DNA from: Sitta carolinensis
Taxonomy: Eukaryota; Chordata; Aves; Passeriformes; Sittidae
Direction of reading: 5' to 3'
NCBI GenBank assembly: GCA_032173965.1
Contig: CM063288.1
Coordinates: 18,325,501-18,389,500 of the forward strand
DNA length: 64,000 nt
The translations under genes and the position numbers were made by a program. Shown piece after piece: positions 39,501 to 51,700 of this stretch (positions are counted from its first letter, which is position 1; the number at the start of each line of letters is the position of its first letter). Under the pieces are notes generated by a model. It saw only the letters and a program-made list of their open reading frames with translations. It had not been told where the DNA came from and ran no database searches.

Positions 39501-41954
39501 GACCAAAGGCCACTCCAGGCTAAGATGTGTGATCAGAGAAATTCAATCCCCTTACAGCATAAGTTGCACAGAATGTTTTGAGAAGAGTCTGTTGCTGTTA
39601 ATGTAGCTAGTGTATAGAGCAGGAGTGAGAAGTGCTATTACTTTCCAGACTCTGAACAGATGATTAAAAACAATAATAATACCTGTTGTTACAAATTTTT
39701 TGTTAGATTTGGGAAATTTGTTGACCCCCTGGTTAAATTCAAAGAAATATCTCCAGCACAAAAACCTGAGCCTGCAGACATTTTCCATTGCTCTGTTGTT
39801 ATGTCATGACTGACTTCAGTTTTTACAGTTTCTATGACAACTGTGATTTTTGATTGGTAAAGAATCAAGCACTAAAGGATTTTTTGAGCTGTAAAGTATT
39901 TTTCCTTCAAAGGAGTAGAGTGAAAAGATCAAGATGCTTTTCACTAATCAGTATTGAAATTGAATTGCTGTCTAAATGTGGATACCTGTTTGTGGCAGGC
40001 TCCACATACACTAATTTTTCAGATAGAACAGATGAGAAAATAACCCTATTACAGTTGGCAAATAATTTTCTGGAAAATTAATGATAATTTATGCTTACAG
40101 TTTAAGACATTCTTATTTTTCAAATCATGTAGGTATTGACATTCCCAGGTTAACCCTTAAAAAAAGCTAGTTATCAAGACGTGGTTCAAAGCAACACAAC
40201 TGGATTGTTTTCTGAGATTCTTAGGCAATTTTTGAGTCATCAGCAAAATGGGACTAATGATGAAAATATATTAGATGGGAGTGAAAAAAAAAAAGAGATG
40301 AACGGAATGATCAGATGAATAGTTTGTGGTTACTGGGGAAATACAGAGAGTAGCTATTAAAGAGCTCATCAGGGTGGGAAGACAGCTTGCAGACTATGTC
40401 ATGTATGAAGGAAAAGAGAGAAGGAGGTTCCCCAAGATGAATGAGGAGCTTGACAAGCAACAGGGTGTTTTTCAGTAAGAGCAGGAAAGCAGTGGTAACA
40501 GATTTTACTTGGTAAATATGTCAGCTTGCAGAAAGGGCTACAGATTGGCTGGCTCAAAACTGGGAAAAGGGGGGGGTCTAATGAACAGAATGAGAATGAG
40601 CCAGCTTATCAAGATCAAAGGAATTTAATGTTCCAGGAGTTTGTAAATTCTTAGTCATTGAAAGTGACTCATCTTCTTTCACTACATTGATGTATATGGA
40701 ATGTATTTCAAAAACAAATTAGAAAATTACTGGGAAATGTTGATTTTGATTCTACAGCACATCTGTATCTGTGCTACATTTATTAGAGAAAAGTACCTTG
40801 CACTTAGAACATACATATAAGGCCTGTTCTATATTCAGGAGTGTGCACTGTCAGCGGGTCTGGAACCATCTTTCACTGGCAATTCTTAGTTCAGAATGAT
40901 GCTAACACAATGTATTGGATTCTTTTTGCTGATTGAATGTTGTCTGTGAGATTGGATAAAAATTAAACATGTGGTTAGATATTGCCCTCGATTTGTTCTA
41001 CAGAACTAAAATTATACCAGGTCATATCTTAACCACTAGTTTTAGACTTTTTATAGCAGTTGCTGTGTCTAGATGCTATTACAATATACAAAATAATTTT
41101 AATAACTTTACAGTCTCATTTATAAAAGTCAAAGAATATGAAGTTTCTTTTTTCTCTCACCAGCGATGTATGTAATTTTAGAAATGCAAAATCATGATGA
41201 GCATGGCTTTTTTGACAAAGTGGGATGAACATGCCTAAGCTCACAGATTTTCAAAATCTTTCAGAAGTTTTTCTTTTCATCTAACTTCTAGCTTGGATTT
41301 GAACTAGTCTCAGCTAACATCCTTCTCTAGACAAATTATAAGATTGGGAAGTAGGTGAGTTTTATTTTAGTGAAGACTTGCTCCATGGTCTTTGTCAAAT
41401 AAGATCAGAATTTTGTAATGTGTTTCTAAGGGTAAAGAAGTCTTAAGATGTCTTGGGTACTAAAAGTCACTGTCCCTTTTTTCAGGTACAAGGTAGTATT
41501 ATGACGTCTGGATACCAGTGAAAGCTGTGGGTGGCCTGATACCATTACATTAGCTTCTGTAGGGAAATAATTGGTGAATCAAATCACAAAGAAGGAAAAA
41601 AATGGATTTTTCTGTTACCAGTTTATAACTATGAATAGATTAATTTTTGTCTGAAAAAAAGTTGCAAGCTTGCTTTCTCCTGAGCTGTATCCTAATGCTC
41701 ACATTTACTCCTAAGGAGAGTTCCAGTAGCCTTCAGCAGCTTTCTTGGAATCACTTTTTGTGCTCTTACAAAGCAAATGAAGCTTCAGAAAGTTTATTGC
41801 AATATTGTCTCTCCTTATCTCCTGCCATGATTAGTACATGTTCTTCATTTTATACTAGTTTACAATGTTTCCTACCAGTCTGTGTAAAGATGGTTTTAAA
41901 GATGTTTTGAAATTTAAAGCCAAGTTAGATTGAGTGCTTTTGACAGAGTATGTG
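36514..41954. other. CSRNP3 intron, first part
   Basis: AT-rich intron. It contains a TG/TA-rich stretch at about 38048-38170 and a T16 run near 38430-38445. No other exon was recognised, and the next CSRNP3 exon (expected SSILKREKR-type start) is not in the window. Confidence 0.6.
38048..38170. repeat. Purine-pyrimidine alternating TG/TA-rich region
   Basis: Imperfect runs of TGTATG, ACACAC and ATATAT with several CATGCATG-like palindromes. It is a degenerate microsatellite. Confidence 0.7.
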
Positions 41955-42085
41955 GTCTTACTGACCAGGTTGGATAGGACCCTGAGCAACCTCATCCTCA
42001 TGGGTGGCATCCCTGCCCAGGGTGGGAGGTTGGAACTAGATCATCTTTAAGGCCCCTTCCAAACCAAACCATTCTATGGTTGTCC
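41955..42085 (+). mobile_element. CR1 LINE 3' end fragment
   Basis: The sequences CCAGGTTGGATAGGACCCTG, GTTGGAACTAGATCATCTTT and CCAAACCATTCTATGG match the 3' UTR and terminus of avian CR1. It is a 5'-truncated plus-strand copy. Confidence 0.9.
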
Positions 42086-42183
42086 ACTACAGTGACCTTT
42101 ATAACTAATAGCATTAAGGCATATGAGTAGCATCCAGACCTCAAAGCCTCAAAGTTTATATTTTGGAGTTTTCATACCTGTAG

Positions 42184-42306
42184 TAAAAAAAAAAAACAGA
42201 AATCAAAAAAAGACCCAACCAACCAAAAAGAAAAAAAAACAGCCAACCAAGCAAACTAAAAAAAAACCAAAAACAAACAGCAGAAAAAACAAAGGAAAAA
42301 AAAGGA
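42184..42306. repeat. A-rich simple sequence
   Basis: Long A runs interspersed with CC/CAAC, reading as K/T/Q/P-rich nonsense in one frame. It is low-complexity DNA, not a gene. Confidence 0.85.
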
Positions 42307-42665
42307 GATGATAAGCAGCGCATTTTGTCTGAACTTACGTAATAGTAATATGACTGTTCTGAAGGAGAAAACCAGTTAGCAGTTATCAAGGACATTGGCT
42401 GGTCTGTCCTGTTATTTCCCAATTCACTATCAAAGCCAATTAAGACTCTTTTTGTAATGTGGAGTCTTTTGTATTTTAATGAATACATCAACTATGTATG
42501 CCCCAGAGTAATAGTGGTGAGAAAGGGAGTTTCACCATCAAACTGATTGAAGACTCAATGACTTCATCCCAAGTGAGGCTTCAACTGTTATTATCTGTGG
42601 CTCCAGCCTTGTGACATGACTCGTTTTCACTGGGTGCTTGTGTGCAAAATAATAATGTGCCATTA

Positions 42666-42679
42666 CCCCCCCCCCCCCC
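42666..42679. repeat. Poly(C) tract of 14
   Basis: An uninterrupted run of 14 C within a T/A context, a possible length-variable site. Confidence 0.9.
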
Positions 42680-43111
42680 TTGCAGTGAAGGTATTTACTG
42701 CACTGTCACAGGACTCACTGTGAGACTATCAGAGACAGCTTAACCTAATGGCAGTGCTTGTTGAATTTCTGAGTTATTGACGTTTAGTGAATTCTGTATA
42801 AATACTTTTTGTATTTGCAACTTCTTGTAAAGTTGTTTCTCTCCATTTTGGAAACTCCAGGCTTTAGATGCACACAAAGAAAGATTTTTTTAGTTCTGAA
42901 AAGTAGATTTTTTGTGTTGTCAGTTGGTTATCTGAGTATTTTATTTAGACAAGGGTATTAGGACATGCTTTGGAAAATGTTTAAGCAGGGGTTGTTTTCA
43001 ACTAAACTAATGTCAATTTCAAACTCTTTTCTTACCTTAATTGAGGTATGACTGCTAGCAAAGAAAGTAGCCGTAGCCCCTGGTCATCTTTATAGCAATA
43101 GTTCAGCAATG

Positions 43112-43125
43112 GTTACTATGGCAAC
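43112..43125. promoter_or_regulatory. RFX X-box match
   Basis: GTTACTATGGCAAC fits the RFX-family consensus GTHNYYATRRNAAC at every position. It lies within a wider inverted repeat, ATGGTT...AACCAT (43110-43129). Function is inferred from the motif alone. Confidence 0.5.
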
Positions 43126-44976
43126 CATAGGTGACCTACATTTTACCAAAAAGTGATCATGTGTCTGTCTGTTTTGTTTTGTTTTTTTTTTTAATGGAGC
43201 AAACCCATTTATTTTACTACTGTTTTTCATCTTTTACACATTGTTTTACTTAAATACTATTCTTAATTTTGAGTGATTAGTGTAAAATGGACATAAAAGG
43301 TTTTGGAGCAGAGATACCATTTCATTGTGGCACTACTATTTAAAATTAGCAGAAATTTTTACCTTTGCTGTCATGTCCAATTGTATGTTCTTAGGAAGAA
43401 CATAACACAGTTTTATTAATTATAGTTGCATTAAAATAATGTATTATTTGTATGCCTACCAGTGTGTGGTTTACAATGGCTTACAGCAGAAAGACTGATT
43501 GTTGTGAATTTATATATTTCACTAGCATTACAAGTCAGTAGGCTACAGTATGAATAAAGTTACCCAAACTTTGGACTTTGAATAAACATCAAAAATGCTT
43601 TTGGCTGTAGTGAATTCATCTTCTCATTGCCTTTAAGGGAGTGAGAATTTTCTCAAAAAATGAGGCTATCTGCAGACAGACAGAAGAGCAGCTAGGAGAG
43701 ATGGCAAAATATGACATTTCAGATAAAAATTGAGTTGGCATTTTAAATATACATTTCTCACAATAAGATTAACACAGAAGAGGAGGCATTGGGTCAGAGC
43801 ATGTGCCAAAGGAAGTCATTAAATGTTGTGATTTGTCTAGAATTTTGGCTTACAGATGAGGCAGGCCTGGACTCATAAAATTTAGTTAAAATAGGTTCTT
43901 CAGGAAAGGATTTTTTTTTTTTTTTTTTAATTGTGATGGTTTTGGTAGTCTTCAGATAAATACAGTGTTCTACTTTGAATTGTTTATTGTGCCTTGTAGT
44001 ATGAAGGAATCTTTAGATTCACATAAGTGAAGGACAGAGAAATCTACAATAGAGGTTTTCGAGACCAAACTTTTTTTTTCAAAACTTAATGGATCACCTG
44101 CTAATTACTAAAACCCTGTCATAGCCATGAGAATCTATCATGGCATTTCGTGAGACTGCCAAGGGCTGAGGTGAATCTGTTCAGATCCATATTTTGCAGT
44201 CCTTCATCGCTGTTCCCATGTACAACATGATATGCATCCTGCATCTGATAATGGAACCACCTCCCTATGTCTCCTATATTTTCCATTTTCTCCTCTCTGC
44301 CCACACATCTTTTGTAGCTTGTTTATTGCTTTGAAGTTTATACAGCCCACTCAGTTTCATCCATACTGCTCAGCATGCTTTGCACCATCACTTCAGTCAT
44401 GTGTTATTAGATTAGCTATAGACTCATTTTTGAGTCTATATTTTGTTTGCATACCTCAAAAAAGAAAATGTTTTTTGTTTGTTACCTTTTTTCCTGCTTC
44501 AGAAAGCTGGAGTTGTATGCTCTAGGTCCATCTGTGTACACTCTGATACGTACAAACAGCAGCAGTAGTACCAGCAAGAAATATTAATTACTTGTGTGAA
44601 ATGGCCAGTACTAAATGCTTCTGGGAGTTGATGTAGTTTGCCTTTATGATGCCGAATTTAATTATCACCTACACTTCCTGTATTGTGATCAAAACTATTT
44701 TTTCCTCAAATCATTTTGTTCTGAAAAATTCTTATTTATCCCTAAAGCAGAATGTCACAATATTAAGCATTGCAGCCCTGATTCTCAAGATCATAGCTAA
44801 GACAATGTGTAAGAGCGGAACACCCAGAGAATTATGGCCTGTGCTGAAGGAGGATGTGAAAATCACCAGAGGTCTAACTGGAGTCTGTACCAAAGCTAAG
44901 AACAACTAAGTTAGGATTCCTTCATTGTTTTAAAGCCAGATCACAAGTGTCAGGGGCAGAATGGAAAGGGGCACTC

Positions 44977-45502
44977 TGCTGATTTTGGCTGGGGCAGAGT
45001 TAGTTTTCTGCTCAGGGAGCTGTGTTTGGATTTGTGCTGAACACAGGGTTGATTATACAGAGAAGTTTTATTATCTCGAGTGGGGCTTACACTGAGCCAA
45101 GGCCCTTTCTGCTCCTTGTACCCACTCTGGGGAGGGGGCTGGGGGTGCCTGGGGACACAGCTGGGACAGGTGACCCCAACTGACCACAGGCACATTCCAG
45201 CCCACAGGACATCGTGCTCAGCATACGAAGTGAGCAGGGAGAAGGAAGAAGGGAGGAGATCTGGAGTGCTGGGGTTTGTCTTCCCAAGTAACCTTACCCT
45301 GGGGATGGCTGAGCCTCCCTCTCTGTGGGAAGCAGTGAATTAATTCCTTGTTTTGCTCTGCTTGCATGTGTGGCCTTTGCTTTCTCTGTTAAACCCATGA
45401 GTTTTCCAGCTTTCACCTTTCGTTTCTCTTCGTGATCCTGCTGGTGGGGCAGTGAGCGCGTGGCTGCCCAGGGCTCGGCTGCTGGCTGGTCAAACCATGA
45501 CA
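44977..45502 (+). mobile_element. Solo LTR, family A, plus strand, near full length
   Basis: Runs from GATTTTGGCTGGGGCAGAGT through GGACACAGCTGGGACAGG and GAAGCAGTGAATTAATTCC to GTGAGCGCGTGGCTG and GTCAAACCATGACA. It shares block order with the minus-strand copy at 6919-7494 and its first part with 31127-31402. There is no adjoining viral coding sequence. Confidence 0.85.
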
Positions 45503-45647
45503 CAAACAGGCAACTCTAATGGAAAAGCTGCTGCTTGCACTGCCTTGTGCCACCAGCCCCTTCTGTCTAGATGATGACCACAATTTTGCAGTATGGATTC
45601 TGTGTTAGTTTGGTTTTAGTTTTGCTTTTCCAAAAACATATTTTAGA

Positions 45648-45790
45648 AAGATATCCAACCTCACTTTAAGGACTTCAACAGATGGCAAGTCTGTCACCTG
45701 CCATGGTAAGCAGGATTAATGTTTAATTGTCCTTGCAATTACTGAATTTTGCCTTGCTCAGTGAAATACAGGAAGGCTTTCAGATTCCCT
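45648..45790 (-). mobile_element. Ancient degraded CR1/L3-type LINE fragment
   Basis: The segment ATCCAACCTCACTTTAAGGA, then GACTTCAACAGATGG, CACCTGCCATGG and GTTTAATTGTCCTTGCAATT keeps the order of sentences typical of the minus strand of old CR1/L3 3' regions. The match is divergent and from memory. Confidence 0.45.
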
Positions 45791-48700
45791 GTTGTGTCAG
45801 AGCAGAAGTACCTCATGTGTACCAGAAATCAAATGTGCATACTGGCTGTGTGCTCAGAAGTTGTATGATCATTTATTTCTTACATATCAATATGTTCTTC
45901 TGAATTTTTTCACCTGAATATGGTAACTTGACTTCATTGTAAACAAATGGAATTTTCTGTTTGTTCTGTGAGTTTGCATATGGCATTGCACATTTTTGAT
46001 AGAAATTCTAAGTTTGGTGGTATCATTTTAACAGTAATGAGAAATGAATTTAATTTTTTAAAGGACACATTAAGGAGATGTCTACTAATGTCAAAAGACT
46101 GAAAACATGATTTCAGAGGTCTAAAAATCTCCTGAGAGAAAATGGCATTCTTTGAGATCACAAGGTCAGTAGTACAGTAGCAGTTATTCACGGCCATATA
46201 TCTCTACAGTTATACAAGTACAATTTCATTTTGTACCATTTCATGGTACAAAACATGTTGCTATATTTTACATCTCTGCAGGGATTTTGATTAGCATTTT
46301 TAGAAGAACATAAGTAAAAAATAAAATCAGTTTTCCAGCTGCACCTTTGTGTTTAAAAATGCTTAAAATTCACTCTGAAACCTTATGTATTAGCATACAT
46401 CAGCAACTTCCAGTGAAAATAGATTTATGCAGGTAAAATGTTCCTAACTTATTGTCTATATTTGTAAATAAATTATTATCGTATATTTGCATCCTTTGTC
46501 ACTTGCTTGCAAAAGTGTTGGCTGTTGAATATTTTGGAAAGGGAAACATCAAGTTATCTGAAGAGGTACTTTAAAGGCTTTTATTTTAATTGTCACATCA
46601 TGATGTGATTTATTTTTCCCAGAGACTGGAAGTTAGTGATATGATTTATTCAGCCGCAAAGAGCTGGCCAACACATCTCAAGTAGTAAATGTGTTCAGAG
46701 AACTGTGTGTAATCACTAAAATATGTTAATAATGTCACAAAGTAACTTAAAATGCTTGATAAATAGCAAGAAAATTATGATAGCATCTTCTCTTGGTTAA
46801 CTATTTCATAATTTCATGTAAGCTTTACTGGGATTCTGGAAAATGGGTATTTATCTTTTATTTGTTTGTTCTTAAAATGTTATTTTCAAATGATACATGT
46901 ACTGATGAAGAAAAAATTAGAAAGCACAACTGTCGGGTAACCCTTCTTCTGAAGGGTCTGTTTGATTCAGGAGTTAACCATGATACAAATGCAGACATTA
47001 AACCTGTCTGGTTTTTGTGGGTCCAAGTGTGACAATTTGTCATATTGTTCTGATTTGAGATGTGGAGGAAGGATAGGAGTTCCCACCCCCTCCCCTCCTC
47101 TCCCTCTGGTACTTAGAGTTAGGTTTCCGGTCTGCGTAGGAGATGAGCTGAAAAGGGCTTCTTTTTCTGGGCTTTGTTTAGTAAAGGACATAAGTAAGCT
47201 ATCTAATACATGAGGTAATAGGATAAATAAAATGATAAAGGAACACACATGGTGGGTTTGCTCATCTTGCCCTTTGTTTTGTGAAGAGCAATTTTGCTCT
47301 GTGTGCTCTTTAAATGGCAGGTTAACTGCTGTAGCTAATTCACAGGAATAAGTGTATTCCAAAACAAGATCAAGGTGGGAAATCTAATAATTTATCCTCA
47401 AATAGATGGGATTTTTGAATTTCTCTTGTAGTTGCAGGGCAGTCAAATTATAGAAATGTAAGATGACAAACACAGTTTTGAAGAAACAGGATTTACCTGT
47501 ATCACATGGAAAATGAAGGAATTGCTAGCCCACTGTAGTTCTACTTTGATTTTGTTTGATTGGTTGGTTTGGTTTTTTGTTGGGCTTTTCTGTTTGTTTA
47601 TTTTAAATATCCAAACACAAGGTCCTTGTCCACCATTTATCTTTTACACTCAATCTCTGGCTAACAACAAAGGTGAAAAAAGACTACCACCACAACAAAA
47701 CAAACAATCCCCCAAACAAAAAAAACAAACCAAAATCCTTCTACAAGTCTTGAAATGACTCTGCATTCACAAGGCCTGAAAAGCAATGAGGATGAAAATT
47801 TAACATGTTCAAATTTCAATCCATTGTCTTAAAATGGAGAGAGTGGAGAGACAGCATAAATCACTAATCCAATTGTGCTAGAACAGCTGCCCAGATACAG
47901 CAACTGTGAAATCTGTGCTAGCAAACTGATTAAGTTGGTTTTTAACCACTGTGTCATCTAACTTAGCTCTGTATGACAATATCTGGATTCAGTGGCTGCT
48001 TTAAGACATTTTAGCTCATGGGGATGAAGCCAAATAAAGAGTTCCTGCACAAATGCAGTGTTTGCAGCCTCTCCAGTGGGGCTGGCTTGGGGCTGGATCG
48101 TGCACTTGGTGCAGGAGAGATGTGAGACGTACAGAGATTTACCAAAGGCTATAAATTTCTGAAGGGGACAATCACCACTATCACAAATGCAACAGTTTTC
48201 CCATGTCAGGATCTATAAAACTGCAGGACAGCAGAACAGAGGATATTTCAGGAACAAACGATGGCATAGTCTTGTTTTTAAAAAGGACGTAATTTAATTT
48301 TATGTGATGCTGCCTGCATTTTAATGCATAGCATAATAAAGCCTGAACCCTTTGGCTGAGGTCAGCCTATCTACTAGTGTCTTCTTTTAGGAGTAGTTAA
48401 GCATATAAAGAAAAAAATCTTTTCTTCCCATAAATACTTTTCAGTGGTTAAATTCAAGAGCTTTTAATTAGAAATCACAATATATGGGAACTTGGAAGAA
48501 TTCTGTAAATTTCTGTAAATTCTCTCATAGCACTTTTTTCCCTAGAAAATTAGAAATACAGAAAAAAAAGATAAAAAGACATGTGTCCCATGTTGCAATT
48601 CCTGTATAAAGTTTATTATGTTGTACTTGGGGTTTGTGTTATAAGTTGTGGCCTATGGTTTCCTTTCTAAGAGTTTTGCTCAGATGCCACTATTACCTAA

Positions 48701-51700
48701 AAATAAATAAATAACTGTTTACTAGGGATGACAAAATCCACTATCTAGAGAGAAAAATTAATTTTGTACTTCTTATGATGTAAGCTAAAAAAATGCATGA
48801 CTTGCCCATTTCAGGGCTGGGAGACAGTTTAAAAACCCAAAGTAATTCCACTGGAGAAGGGATGTATTATGTAAAGAATAAGCACTTTGATAGTATCTCT
48901 ACTCTTTTGTCTGGTAACACACAGATTTTATTAATGGTATGATGTAGCGTTTGAAATGTGACACACAGAATTGAGACTTGCATTCTATACTCTAGAGTTT
49001 TCTTCCTTTGGGAATTTGAAGAATTCATTAAATAAATCTGACCAGAGGAGATTAAAGTCCTCTTTCAGCAAGGTGCTTAAGTTGGATTCATGGTTAATCA
49101 AAATAATTGTGCTGGGACCATTGGTTTCTAATATTTGCTCTCACTCAAATGGGGCCTTAAAAAACCAACCATCTAAAATGGCAGCAGAATAAGTGGTTAA
49201 GGATGCTGATGAGCAATTTTCAAAAAGCATATTATTCATAATATTTTAAGAATCTATTTCTTTCTACCTCTATTTCTTCATCACTATCCCTATTATCCTT
49301 TTGATTGTTTAAAAAGCATTATAATTCAGTGGTCTGGTTTAGTACTTAAGTAAGTCCTAGACACATTCTTGTTATTTCTAATCCATCAAGAGTACCCAAC
49401 AGCTCCTTTATTTTCTTTACACCAGCCTAATGAGGTCAGAAAGGTCAGAAGAAACTAGCAAGAAGGGTCAGAGTAGCTTATGCAAGGGTTCTTTTCTGTA
49501 GGCTGGGATTCAGCATGCTGGGAATGGGTCTGGCTATAGTATTTGCATTCTGCAATGCAATAATGACATGAGCAATTTGACAAGTAGGCTTCATTATCTG
49601 TTCCCACAAAATGTATTTCCACGACTAGAGTAATTAGTTGGGATTATCTTTGAGAGGAGAAATAAATGGCTTTTAACTGCTTCATGTGTACTAAAATACT
49701 GCGAGATGCTTTAAATTTTTCCCATCTGGAGAATTAATTTTTTCTTTTAAATTCAAGTGTCAGGGTATCACCCTGTATTAGAAGAAACAGTACTTTCCCA
49801 TCCACTTACTGATCTTAGATACAGAATCCTGAAGTTCATATCAGACTTAAATTTCCAGACTTGACAAGAAAATTTTCCTTCTCCTCCCCACCTATTATTG
49901 CTCAAAGTGCAAAATATTTTCTTCCTCTAATTGTTTTGACTCATTCAATGAAACAGGTTCTCTCTTAACTGGTTGTCTTGAAGCAAACCTTTTACTTGTA
50001 GCTGCTAAAAGCTAAAAGGGATGGGTAACAATAAGATATTTGATTAGGTCTTTTTGAATTTTATTTTACTTTTTCAAATGGAGATGCTAGGTATGGAGTA
50101 GTTAAACTGCTCAAAGTCCCACAGAAGTCCTCATTACAAATGAATTTCAGGATGCAACTGACCATGCAAACTGATTTCACATCTCTACTGCTAGTCCAAT
50201 GCTAGCAGTTCAGTAGGTTCTTTTTCCAATCAGAGAAAAGTTTTGAAATACAACCATTAGTTAAAGTATTAATAACACCTGTATACTGAAAATAAGAGTA
50301 GTGTAGCATTTAATAAGTGTTTGACATCCTATTTGTTACCAGTTTTTGTTCCTACTGGTGAATTGCATGCAGTCTGGCTATGGCTTGAGAGTCCTCATTG
50401 GTTACCCATTCTCCAGTAAAACATTCCTTTACATTTTGTGTGACGTTTATTATGTGAGCTTCTCAACTTTTGGGTTTGTTTTCTGAAGATTTGACTTTGG
50501 CTGATGACTGGGTGTTGGAGAGAGACCACAGTGTGGGATTACCACTGGCGGATTCACCTTATTTGTATGCGTGGAATAAAACACTGGATGTGCAGACAGG
50601 CAGGAATTTTCATTTCTGGTTCAGGCTGTATTTGACTCAGCTGTCAGCTTGTCTAGTGTTTGGGTTTTGGCATTTCCCACACCCATTGATAGTAGTCTGA
50701 GGTCACTGGTATATTTTCACTAAGTTTTCTGGGGTTTTATAGCATAGTGAAACCTTTCAAATCTTGCACTTCTTGCTCAGTGCACTTTGCACTTTGTGCA
50801 TTTTGCTGCATTCTGCATTTGCTGGAGGGTCAGGATGCAAGGGAACTCCTTTTTATTGCTTTTTCTTTTTTAATGGAGAGAGTTATGTTCCTAACATAAA
50901 TTGGCCATCAGTGCCAGAGTATGGTGTTTCTGGTATTATCATTCAATTAATTTTTCACTGACATTCATTTACTTTAGGACCCATGTGCCTTATTTTCAGC
51001 ACATATTTATTAGATAAAAATATATTTCTTCAATCTCAAAATATACATTTTGGCCTCATCTTTCACAGTTCATCTTCAAGAATTTGCTGTATTTAATCTT
51101 CTGAAACGTTGGCTTGCCTGTGCTTTTTTCCACTCTTGCTTCTTTTATTCTTCTAATTGCTACTCAGTTTATTTTTGAAAAGTCACTTCATTTCTTCCAT
51201 ATCTTACAACTTTCTTTAAAGTTATATTTTTAGTGGCCTTTTAATTCCCATCTGTACTTTTTCTGGTTAATCTAAAAAAAAAAAAAAAATAAAGAAAAGC
51301 TTATGTATAACGTCTGTACTAACGACATATGTATCCTTCTCAGATTTTTACTGTAAGATTGTTTTCTAGTATGAAGTTTCTCTCCTCCAAGACAGTTGAC
51401 TGAGCTCCACTGTGAAGCAAAAGAAAAATCATATGCAAACTTTTTAGCAATTGCCATCTCAGTATCACAGAATCCTGGCCTTAAAAATGCATTCTTGCTG
51501 TGTTCTCTCGTATATCTCAATATTGCTTTAAAAGTGATATTACTTTGACCTGCTGATGTGTCTATTTGTATCTGCATTAGGATCACTTTTTACTGTCATA
51601 AATATACATTCTTTGTCTCTGTCTCTTGAAACAGGCACAAGTTTTTGGTCTTTTCCTTTCTACTTACCAGTGAGGTTCACTAATATTGGTAATTTCTGAA

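Larger units (their letters stand above)
42307..44976. other. CSRNP3 intron, middle part
   Basis: AT-rich, with a C14 run at 42666-42679, T runs near 43180 and 43911, and an X-box-like site at 43112-43125, listed separately. No exon was found. Confidence 0.5.

Noticed and set aside
42156..42491. 111-codon minus-strand frame with an F/L-rich membrane-like stretch
   Set aside because: The hydrophobic run is the reverse strand of an A-rich simple repeat.
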